DNA from: Herbiconiux solani NBRC 106740
GTDB taxonomy: Bacteria > Actinomycetota > Actinomycetes > Actinomycetales > Microbacteriaceae
Assembly: GCF_001571005.1 (NCBI RefSeq)
Contig: NZ_BCST01000006.1
Span: 62,001-126,000, forward strand
DNA length: 64,000 nucleotides
Reading direction: 5' to 3'
Shown: positions 57,916 through 64,000 of the stretch, piece by piece
Position numbering within the stretch: position 1 is the first letter of the stretch
Layout of the letters: each line of letters starts with the position of its first letter
Made by a program: the position numbers and the translations under genes
Notes under the pieces: generated by a model
The model's input: only the letters and a program-made list of their open reading frames with translations
Database searches by the model: none
What the model was told of the DNA's origin: nothing

Positions 57916-58707
57916 ATGGAGACGTCCACAACCGGCCGGACCGTAGTGATCACGGGTGCGAGCGGAGGCATGGGCCGCGAGGCCGCCCATCGGTACGCCG
58001 GCCTCGGCGACCGGGTCGCGCTGCTCGACGTCGACGGCGGTGTGCTCGCGTCGGTGGCCGAGGCGCTGCATGCCGAGTTCCCGGATGCCGATCTGCTCGA
58101 GGTGGTCTGCGACGTCGCCTCTCCCGAGTCGGTCGACGCGGCGCGTGAGGCGGTGGACGCCTGGTCGGACCGGGTCGACGTGCTCGTGCTGATCGCCGGC
58201 GTCGTGCAGAAGGCGGGCCCGATCACCGAACTGCCGATCGAGGAGTGGGACCGCACGCAGAACATCAACCTGCGCGGCGTCTTCCTGATGGCCCGCGCGT
58301 TCATCCCGGCCATGCCGAGTCACGCGGGCGCCTCGATCGTGACGATCGGATCCTGGTACGGCCGCTCGGGTCACGCGCTCTTCTCGGCCTACTGCGCCTC
58401 GAAGGCGGGGGTCATCAACCTCACCCAGACGATCGCCGGCGAGCTCGCCGAGAAGGGCATCCGCGCCAACGTGGTCTGCCCGGGCAACATCGACACCCAG
58501 ATGCACCGCAAGGCGCTGGAGGACGAGGCGGCCTCACGCGGGATCACCTTCGACGAGATGAAGGCGATCGAGTGGGCCAAGATCCCGCTCGGCATCGCCG
58601 GGCCCGCGAGCACGATCATCGACGCCGTCGAGTTCCTCTCGTCGGCGAAGGCCTCCTACGTGACGGGGGCGTCGATCGACGTCAACGGGGGAGTGCTCTT
58701 CCACTGA
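57916..58707 (+). CDS. Short-chain dehydrogenase/reductase (paralogue 2)
   Basis: 263-aa SDR: VITGASGGMGREAA, D in ALLDVDGG, S in TIGSWYGRSG, YCASK, and SYVTGASIDVNGGVLF; the NNAG motif reads LIAGVV. Clear paralogue of the SDR at 53555 with the same active-site frame and the same RGI-F-EM-IEWAKIPL segment near the C-terminus. ATG 57916 has GAGGAG at 7-12 nt. Expressed from its own promoter divergently from the M24-lacI unit. Confidence 0.9.
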   Translation: METSTTGRTVVITGASGGMGREAAHRYAGLGDRVALLDVDGGVLASVAEALHAEFPDADLLEVVCDVASPESVDAAREAVDAWSDRVDVLVLIAGVVQKAGPITELPIEEWDRTQNINLRGVFLMARAFIPAMPSHAGASIVTIGSWYGRSGHALFSAYCASKAGVINLTQTIAGELAEKGIRANVVCPGNIDTQMHRKALEDEAASRGITFDEMKAIEWAKIPLGIAGPASTIIDAVEFLSSAKASYVTGASIDVNGGVLFH

Positions 58708-58759
58708 GTCGCCGCCCGGCTGCGCGTTGATGTGCGCGATGCGCGGTGCGCCGCCCGGC

Positions 58760-60472
58760 TCACTGTGCCGTGAGCAGGTGCTTCTCGGCGATCAGCTCCT
58801 TCGACAGCACGGTGTAGCCCTCCTTCTCGAAGAAGACCGTGATCCGGTCGTCCTCGACACTGACGACGGTGCCGGGGCCGAACTGTTCGTGCTCGACCTT
58901 CTCGTCGACCGCGAACTCCTCGGCCCCGGTGGCGCCGGTGCCCGCAGCATCCGCATCCGCATCCGCGTCTCCCTCGGACGCGCCCGAGGTCCCGCCGGCC
59001 AGCGCGGCAGAGTACTCATCCGCGGCCCCGGACTCGCAGGTGTCGCAGAGCCCGCAGTTGTGGTCGCTCTGCGCGCCGAAGTACCCCAGGATGAACCGGC
59101 GCCGGCACTCGTTCGTCTCGGCGAACAGCCTCATCATGTCGATCCGGCTGTGCTCGATCCTGTCGCGCTGCTCCTGTGCCTCCTGGGCGAGCGAGACGAG
59201 CTCGAAGACCCGGCGGTCGCGGCCCTCGGGTGTGAGTGCGAACGAACCGTCGACCTCCTTCACCGCTCCGGCCTCGATCAAGAGGTTCAGCTGCTGGGTG
59301 GCCGATCGGGCCGAGACCCCGGTGCCCTCGGCGAGCTCGGCGATCTCGAGCGGCGCCTCCGCCTTCTTCAGCTGCTCGCCGATCGCCGCGAGCTTGGCCG
59401 GATGCGGCGACGAGGTCGCGAAGAAGCTGCGGAGGCCCAGGTCTTCCTGCCGGTAGAACAGCACGGCGCGGGCCGGTTCGCCGTCGCGGCCGGCGCGGCC
59501 GATCTCCTGGTAGTACGCATCCACCGACTCGGGGATCGACTCGTGCACGACGAAACGGATGTCGGCCTTGTCGATGCCCATGCCGAAGGCCGAGGTCGCG
59601 ACCACCACGTCGACCTCGCCGGCGTGGAACTCGTCGTAGACCGCCTTCTTCTGCTTCGCCGGCATCGTGCCGTGGAACGCCCTAACGCGGTGGGCACCCG
59701 CTTCGGAGAGCTCTTCGGCCAGCTCTTCGGCGTCGCGGCGGGTAGCCACGTAGACCAGCCCGGGGGCCTCGAGCCCGGCCACGCGGTCGAGCACCGCCTG
59801 CCGCTTCTCGGACTCGTGCTGGTGTCGCACGACCTCGAGGTGCAGGTTCGGGCGCTCGAAGCCGCTGACCTGGATCTCGGCGTCGCGGAGCCGGAGCTTG
59901 GCCACGATGTCCTCCCGCACCGGTGCCGAGCCGGTCGCGGTCATCGCGACGGTGACCGGATGACCCAGGTCGTCGATGATCTCGCCCAGGCGCAGGTAGT
60001 CAGGCCGGAAGTCGTGGCCCCAGGCCGAGACGCAGTGCGCCTCGTCGACCACGAACTGCGTGACGCCGCGGGCGGTCAGCCGCTCGCGCACCTCGGGCTT
60101 CACCAGCTGCTCGGGGGCGAGGAAGACGACCGCGGTCGCCGCCTTCGCGAGCGACTCCCAGGACGCGGCGTTCTCGTGCTCGGTGCGCGAGGAGTTGATC
60201 GCGACCGCGGTGAGGTCGGCGCCCGAGTCGACGAGGTGCTGCACCTGATCCCACTGCAGGGCGATCAGCGGTGTCACGACGACCGTGAGGCCACCGAGCG
60301 CGAGGGCGGCCATCTGGTAGATCGCGGACTTGCCGTGCCCGGTGGGCATCACCGCCAGCAGATCGTGGCCTGCCAGTACGGCGGTCACCGCCTCCTCCTG
60401 GCCCGGTCGCAGGGACTCGTAGCCGAGCGCTCGGGCGGCCTCCCGTACTGCAGTTCGATCGAGAGTCGCCAT
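58760..60472 (-). CDS. recQ: RecQ-family DNA helicase with Tudor-like C-terminus
   Basis: 570-aa superfamily 2 helicase. Motif 0/I: LGYESLRPGQEEAV and MPTGHGKSAIYQMAAL; motif II VVDEAHCVSAWGHDFRPDY (RecQ DEAH plus aromatic loop); motif III MTATG; motifs IV-VI including GTMPAKQKK, ATSAFGMGIDKADIRFVVH and YYQEIGRAGRDG. The zinc-binding end is C-RRRFILGYFGAQSDHNCGLCDTC. Instead of an HRDC domain there is an acidic Ala/Asp linker (GDADADADAAG) and a ~50-aa module (VEHEQFGPGTVVSVEDDRITVFF) like the DUF3553/PcrA C-terminal domain. ATG 60472 has GAAGGTG upstream. Confidence 0.9.
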   Translation of the reverse strand: MATLDRTAVREAARALGYESLRPGQEEAVTAVLAGHDLLAVMPTGHGKSAIYQMAALALGGLTVVVTPLIALQWDQVQHLVDSGADLTAVAINSSRTEHENAASWESLAKAATAVVFLAPEQLVKPEVRERLTARGVTQFVVDEAHCVSAWGHDFRPDYLRLGEIIDDLGHPVTVAMTATGSAPVREDIVAKLRLRDAEIQVSGFERPNLHLEVVRHQHESEKRQAVLDRVAGLEAPGLVYVATRRDAEELAEELSEAGAHRVRAFHGTMPAKQKKAVYDEFHAGEVDVVVATSAFGMGIDKADIRFVVHESIPESVDAYYQEIGRAGRDGEPARAVLFYRQEDLGLRSFFATSSPHPAKLAAIGEQLKKAEAPLEIAELAEGTGVSARSATQQLNLLIEAGAVKEVDGSFALTPEGRDRRVFELVSLAQEAQEQRDRIEHSRIDMMRLFAETNECRRRFILGYFGAQSDHNCGLCDTCESGAADEYSAALAGGTSGASEGDADADADAAGTGATGAEEFAVDEKVEHEQFGPGTVVSVEDDRITVFFEKEGYTVLSKELIAEKHLLTAQ

Positions 60473-60617
60473 CGTGCACCTTCCGTCGCGGTCTCCGCCG
60501 ACAACGGTACCCAGATCCTCCGACAGTGCGACCCGGTGCCGGGAACATCCTCTTCTGGTAGTGGGATGCACTGTGGGAGACGCGTGCAGAAGAGTTGTGC
60601 ATAGAAAGCGTGCATGG

Positions 60618-60623
60618 CATTAT
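60618..60623 (+). promoter_or_regulatory. Putative -10 CATTAT of leaderless regulator
   Basis: CATTAT, 6-nt spacer CGGAGC, ATG 60630. The hexamer departs from TAnnnT at the first bases but keeps the spacing. GTGCAT occurs twice just upstream (about 60596 and 60611). Confidence 0.4.
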
Positions 60624-60629
60624 CGGAGC

Positions 60630-61232
60630 ATGGGCGACGAGACGTACACCGGGATCCGACTCGACGAGCGCGCCGTGCGGGTGCTCGCGCATCCGCTGCG
60701 CTCGCGCATCCTCGGGCGCCTTCGGGTCGACGGGCCTGCGACCGCGACCGAGCTCGCCGCTGCGCTCGACTCCAACACCGGGGCGACGAGCTACCACCTC
60801 CGGGCGCTCGAGGGGGTCGGGCTCGTCACCGACACGGGGGAGGGCCTCGGGAAGCGCCGGCTCTGGCGGGCGTCGAGCGACTTCCACACCTGGACCGACT
60901 CGGACTTCGCCGGCGACGAGGATGCGCAGACCGCGCTCGGCTGGCTGCAGCGCGACTACATCCGTCAGTTCGCCGCTCGGGCCGAGCGCTGGCAGGACGC
61001 CTTGGCGAATTGGCCGGCGGAGTGGGTCGACCGGCTCGGGCTGTCGGACACCTTCGTGACCGTGACCCCTGGGCAGCTGCAGGGCTTCCGGGACGAACTC
61101 GAGGAGCTGTTCGACCGGTACCGCACGATCGGGGCGGGGGACCCGGCGGCCCGGCGCATCCACGTCACCACCCACGCCGCCCCCATCGACCCCACCCCGC
61201 CCGCGCCCGAGCCGGAAGAGTCGGCACAGTGA
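60630..61232 (+). CDS. ArsR-like winged helix regulator
   Basis: 200 aa. The first ~90 residues form an ArsR/DUF-type winged helix (VRVLAHPLRSRILGRLRVDGPATATELAAAL region, NTGATSYHLRALEGVGLVTD, GKRRLWRAS). The C-terminal ~100 residues (helical, AERWQDALANWPAEWVDRLGL, VTVTPGQLQGFRDELEELFDRY) resemble effector domains of helix-turn-helix regulators linked to drug transporters. The stop overlaps the MFS start (GTGA), so it probably controls that transporter. Confidence 0.88.
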   Translation: MGDETYTGIRLDERAVRVLAHPLRSRILGRLRVDGPATATELAAALDSNTGATSYHLRALEGVGLVTDTGEGLGKRRLWRASSDFHTWTDSDFAGDEDAQTALGWLQRDYIRQFAARAERWQDALANWPAEWVDRLGLSDTFVTVTPGQLQGFRDELEELFDRYRTIGAGDPAARRIHVTTHAAPIDPTPPAPEPEESAQ

Positions 61233-62641
61233 CGCACGCGCTGAGCGCCGGGCATGCCGAGCGGCGGTTCATACTGCTGACCGCCACACGGTGGCTGCCG
61301 GTGGGCGTGGTCTTCGGGCTGACCGTGCTGCTGCCCCTCGAGCGCGGCCTCTCGCTCGCCCAGGTCGGCGCCCTCCTCGCCGTGCAGGGCTTCGTCGTGC
61401 TCGGGCTCGAGCTGCCGACCGGCGGGCTCGCGGATGCACTGGGCCGGCGCCCCCCGCTGGTCGCCTCGGGCGTGCTGGCCGTCGCGTCGGCACTGCTGAT
61501 GGTGGTGGCGACGGGCTTCTGGATGTTCGCGGCCGCGATGCTCCTGCAGGGCGTGTTCCGCGCGCTCGACTCAGGGCCGCTCGAAGCCTGGTACGTCGAC
61601 AGCGCGCAGGCCGCCGACGCCGGCGCCCCGATCGAGCGGGGTCTGGGCCGGGCCTCCGGGATGCTCGGACTCGCGATCGCCGCGGGCGCGCTGGCCGGCG
61701 GAGGACTCGTGGCGTGGCATCCGATCGCCGGCTGGTCGGCGCTCGCCCTCCCGTTCGTGGTGGCGACCGTGCTCTACGCCCTGCACGCCACCCTCGTGGC
61801 CCTCCTCGTGCGCGAGCCGGGCCGCCGCCCGCGCACCCCCACCTCGCCCACCCCCGCCCCCACCTCGCCGAGAAGTCACTTTCACGTCCAAAATCCGCGT
61901 TTTGGACGTAAAAGTGACTTCTCGGCGGACGGGGTGGGGGTGGATGCGCCCACGAGCACCCGCGCCACGCGCCACGGGCCCCGGGCGTTCGCGCCCGTGG
62001 CCGAGGGGGTGCGGCTGCTCGGGCGGTCGCGGGTGCTGCGGTGCCTCGTGCTCGTCGAGGTGTTCTGGAGCCTCGCGATGATCGCTTTCGAGACCCTCAC
62101 CCCGGTGGGCCTCGCGGGCTTCCTCGGCGGCGAGGATGCGGCTGCGGCCCTGTTCGGCCCGGCCTCCGCCGCGGCCTGGGGGCTGTTCGCCCTCGGCTCC
62201 CTGCTCGGCGCGACCCTGGGCCGCCGCATCGGAGTCGCCCGGGCAGCGATCGTCGCGCGCATCCTGAACGGCGGTTTCGTCGTGCTGATGGGGTTCGCGC
62301 TCGGCCCCGTCGGGCTGCTGGCGGGCTACGGCCTGGCGTACCTCAGCCATGGCGCGGCGGGGCCGCTGCACAGCACGCTGCTGCACCGCGAGGCCAGCGC
62401 CGCGAACCGCTCGGTCGTGCTCTCGATCAACTCGATGATCGCGGGCGGCAGCTACAGCCTCGGGCTCCTCATCCTCACCCCGCTCGCCCAGACCGCCGGC
62501 ACCGGCGTCGCCTTCGTCGCCGCGGGGGCCTTCAGCGTGATCGGCGCGCTGCTCTACCTGCCGGCGGCCGCCCGGGAACGCGAGACCCGCGCCGACCGCG
62601 CCGACCGCGCCCTCAGGCTTCGTGCGGAGACTTTAGGCTAG
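61229..62641 (+). CDS. MFS transporter carrying an in-frame palindromic insertion
   Basis: 470-aa, 12-helix major facilitator protein. Helices 1-6 (ATRWLPVGVVFGLTVLLPLERGL, LALVQGFVVLGLELPTGGLADALGRRPPL with the loop 2-3 signature, and so on) are followed by a long central cytoplasmic loop and helices 7-12 (VEVFWSLAMIAFETL, LGATLGRRIGVARAAIVARIL). In the central loop, residues about 213-233 (SPRSHFHVQNPRFGRKSDFSA region) are encoded by a 62-bp palindrome that also exists in an intergenic region 30 kb away. The frame stays open through it. GTG 61229 overlaps the regulator stop. Probably a drug or metabolite efflux pump. Confidence 0.88.
   Translation: MTHALSAGHAERRFILLTATRWLPVGVVFGLTVLLPLERGLSLAQVGALLAVQGFVVLGLELPTGGLADALGRRPPLVASGVLAVASALLMVVATGFWMFAAAMLLQGVFRALDSGPLEAWYVDSAQAADAGAPIERGLGRASGMLGLAIAAGALAGGGLVAWHPIAGWSALALPFVVATVLYALHATLVALLVREPGRRPRTPTSPTPAPTSPRSHFHVQNPRFGRKSDFSADGVGVDAPTSTRATRHGPRAFAPVAEGVRLLGRSRVLRCLVLVEVFWSLAMIAFETLTPVGLAGFLGGEDAAAALFGPASAAAWGLFALGSLLGATLGRRIGVARAAIVARILNGGFVVLMGFALGPVGLLAGYGLAYLSHGAAGPLHSTLLHREASAANRSVVLSINSMIAGGSYSLGLLILTPLAQTAGTGVAFVAAGAFSVIGALLYLPAAARERETRADRADRALRLRAETLG
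61866..61927. repeat. 62-bp palindromic element, copy B (inside MFS coding sequence)
   Basis: Left arm 61866-61893 and right arm 61900-61927 pair at 27 of 28 positions around the 6-nt loop TCCGCG. Over the full length it is nearly identical to copy A (31825-31886), including the flanking CCCCCACCTCGCCGA on the left and a G-rich stretch on the right. Confidence 0.92.
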
Positions 62642-62644
62642 ATT
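62639..62644 (+). promoter_or_regulatory. Putative -10 TAGATT for the wzm-wzt operon
   Basis: TAGATT overlaps the TAG stop codon of the MFS gene and would start a leader of about 42 nt before ATG 62693, which has GAGGACG upstream. No good -35 is visible. Confidence 0.4.
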
Positions 62645-62692
62645 GGTCTGCGGCCACGCGCCCGTGCGTGCACCGTAGGCGACTGAGGACGA

Positions 62693-63529
62693 ATGGGATA
62701 TCTGAAAGAAGTCTTCGCTTCGAGGGAACTCCTGGCGAACCTGACCCTTCGCGAAGTCCGCGGCCAGTACAAGCGCACCATCTTCGGTCAGCTCTGGTCG
62801 CTCGCGAACCCGCTCGCGGCGATGGTCGTCTACACCTTCGTGTTCTCGTTCATCTTCCGCATCCAGCCCGACGCCGGTGACCCCAGCGGCCTGAACGTCT
62901 TCGCCCTGTGGCTGCTCTGCGGCCTGCTGCCGTGGACCTTCTTCTCCAACGTGATCAACTCCGGCATGGGCTCGCTGCTCATCAACGCCGGTCTGGTGCA
63001 GAAGGTCTACTTCTCGCGGATCGTGCTGCCGCTGTCCTACGTCGGGTCGATCGGCTTCAACTGGCTGTTCGAGATGGCGGTGCTGGTCATCGCGCTGAGC
63101 ATCGCCGGCGCGTTCGTGCTGCCGTGGATTCCGCTGATGCTCTTGACCATGGTCATCCTCGCGATCTTCGCGACGGGTGTGGCTCTCATGCTCTCGGTGG
63201 CCAACGTGCACTTCCGTGACACGCAGTACTTCGTGAGCATCCTGCTGCAGATCTGGATGTACCTCACCCCGATCGTCTACCCGATCAAGCTCGTCGCGAC
63301 CCAGTCGGACGAGATCGGCGGGCTGTTCGGCAGCAACATCACCCTTCTGGACGTGTACCAGATCAACCCCATGGAGCGTTTCGTCTCCGTGTTCCGCCAG
63401 ATGCTGTACGACAACCGCTGGCCCGACCCGAACGACTACCTCACCATCGTGATCTGGGCGCTCGTCTCGCTGGTCGTCGGCGTGCTGGTCTTCCGGCGCA
63501 GTGAGAAAGGACTGGCTGAACTCCTGTGA
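62693..63529 (+). CDS. wzm: Polysaccharide ABC exporter permease (Wzm/TagG type)
   Basis: 278-aa ABC-2 permease with six helices. LLANLTLREVRGQYKRTIFGQLWSLANPLAAMVVYTFVFSFIF is the family N-terminus, with FFSNVINSGMGSLLINAGLVQKVYFSRIVLPLSYV, the re-entrant-type segment, and LLQIWMYLTPIVYPI near the end. It should move lipid-linked polymer to the outer face together with the ATPase that starts four bases before its stop. Its partners in this window are the rhamnose and glycosyltransferase genes, located up to 60 kb away. Confidence 0.92.
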   Translation: MGYLKEVFASRELLANLTLREVRGQYKRTIFGQLWSLANPLAAMVVYTFVFSFIFRIQPDAGDPSGLNVFALWLLCGLLPWTFFSNVINSGMGSLLINAGLVQKVYFSRIVLPLSYVGSIGFNWLFEMAVLVIALSIAGAFVLPWIPLMLLTMVILAIFATGVALMLSVANVHFRDTQYFVSILLQIWMYLTPIVYPIKLVATQSDEIGGLFGSNITLLDVYQINPMERFVSVFRQMLYDNRWPDPNDYLTIVIWALVSLVVGVLVFRRSEKGLAELL

Positions 63530-64000
63530 CCGATCAGAAACTCGCGGTGCGTGTCGACGACATCAGCAAGCGCTTCCGCCTCTACAAAGAGCGTAATCAG
63601 ACCCTGAAGGCCACCGTCATGCGCGGTCGCCGCTCGGTGCACGAGGACTTCTGGGCCCTTCGCGACGTCTCCTTCGACGTTCCCGAGGGCTCGACCTTCG
63701 GCCTGATCGGCAGCAACGGATCGGGCAAGTCGACCCTGCTGAAGTGCCTCGCCAAGATCTACTACCCCGAGAAGGGCAGCATCACGCCCTACGGCAAGGT
63801 CGCGGCGCTGCTCGAGGTCGGCTCGGGCTTCCACCCGGAGCTCTCCGGCCGGGAGAACATCTTCCTGAACGGCTCGATCCTCGGGATGTCGCGCAAGGAG
63901 ATCCTCTCCAAGTACGACGAGATCGTCGAGTTCTCCGGCGTCAGCGAGTTCATCGACCAGCCGGTGAAGAACTACTCCTCGGGCATGTACGTGCGCCTGG
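63526..64000 (+). CDS. wzt: Polysaccharide ABC exporter ATP-binding protein (Wzt/TagH type), 3' truncated by window
   Basis: First 158 codons of an ABC ATPase; the frame is open to the window end. GTG 63526 overlaps the permease stop (GTGA). Seen: VRVDDISKRFRLYKERNQTLK, FWALRDVSFDVPEGSTFGLIG, Walker A GSNGSGKSTLLKCL, AALLEVGSGFHPELSGRENIFLNG (the Q-loop region and the GSGFHPELTGREN hallmark of Wzt/TagH), and the start of the signature motif KNYSSGMYVRL. Whether it has the C-terminal carbohydrate-binding domain of Wzt cannot be seen. Confidence 0.92.
   Translation, partial: MTDQKLAVRVDDISKRFRLYKERNQTLKATVMRGRRSVHEDFWALRDVSFDVPEGSTFGLIGSNGSGKSTLLKCLAKIYYPEKGSITPYGKVAALLEVGSGFHPELSGRENIFLNGSILGMSRKEILSKYDEIVEFSGVSEFIDQPVKNYSSGMYVRL

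Noticed and set aside
1-64000. tRNA, rRNA, known riboswitches, insertion sequences or prophage genes
   Set aside because: I looked for cloverleaf-type inverted repeats, transposase and integrase motifs, and conserved riboswitch cores and found none I could support.

Overview
The window is about 70% G+C, densely coded, and built from short operons joined by ATGA, GTGA and TGATG stop/start overlaps. Several genes appear leaderless, with a TAnnnT hexamer exactly 6 nt upstream of the start codon. Together with CWB2-type wall-binding secreted proteins, an LCP protein and a WbbL-type rhamnosyltransferase, this points to an actinobacterium. Microbacteriaceae is my best guess, but it is a guess. I see no rRNA, tRNA, CRISPR array, integrase or intact insertion sequence.

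Region 1 (1-26.7 kb and 62.7-64 kb) is a cell-surface polysaccharide locus. It holds an LCP polymer-attachment protein, the four dTDP-L-rhamnose genes (rmlB and rmlD on the minus strand, rmlC and rmlA on the plus strand), and a GtrA / GtrB-like / multi-TM trio for lipid-linked sugar modification. It also holds a WecE-type aminotransferase, several glycosyltransferases including a WbbL orthologue, a membrane acyltransferase, an FkbM methyltransferase and a CapD-like epimerase/dehydratase. At the far right edge lie the Wzm/Wzt-type ABC exporter genes, the ATPase being cut by the window end. In the middle are a flotillin and two secreted CWB2 proteins, one a serine protease and one a CAP-domain protein, which may bind the polymer made here.

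Region 2 (26.8-31.8 kb) is a CitA/DcuS-type two-component system with a DctA-type dicarboxylate symporter and a CitE-like lyase. Region 3 (31.9-35.3 kb) holds miscellaneous small units: an aldo-keto reductase, a 58-aa gene, a divergent TetR/NAD-epimerase pair with twin operators, and a DUF2510 protein.

Region 4 (35.4-43.8 kb) is a CoA-dependent acid-degradation locus: acyl-CoA synthetase, TetR, fused E1 alpha/beta, alpha/beta hydrolase, SDR, ACAD10/11-like dehydrogenase and APH-like kinase. The synthetase, SDR, kinase and ACAD resemble the set used for 4-hydroxyacyl-CoA (levulinate-type) catabolism. Region 5 (43.9-58.7 kb) is a sugar-uptake and oxidation locus. It contains an RbsABC-type transporter, five SDRs, a Gfo/Idh/MocA oxidoreductase, an aldo-keto reductase, a TIM-barrel isomerase, a cupin, XRE-cupin and LacI regulators, and an M24 'peptidase' that lacks a metal ligand. 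Region 6 (58.8-62.6 kb) has RecQ with an unusual C-terminus, an ArsR-like regulator and an MFS transporter.

The least expected structure is in the repeats. A ~62-bp near-perfect palindrome occurs twice, 30 kb apart: once in a convergent intergenic gap and once translated in frame inside the MFS gene. A 37-bp tandem array followed by a shared ~140-150-bp element occurs in two convergent gaps 54 kb apart. At four other loci a short tandem duplication spans a stop codon.
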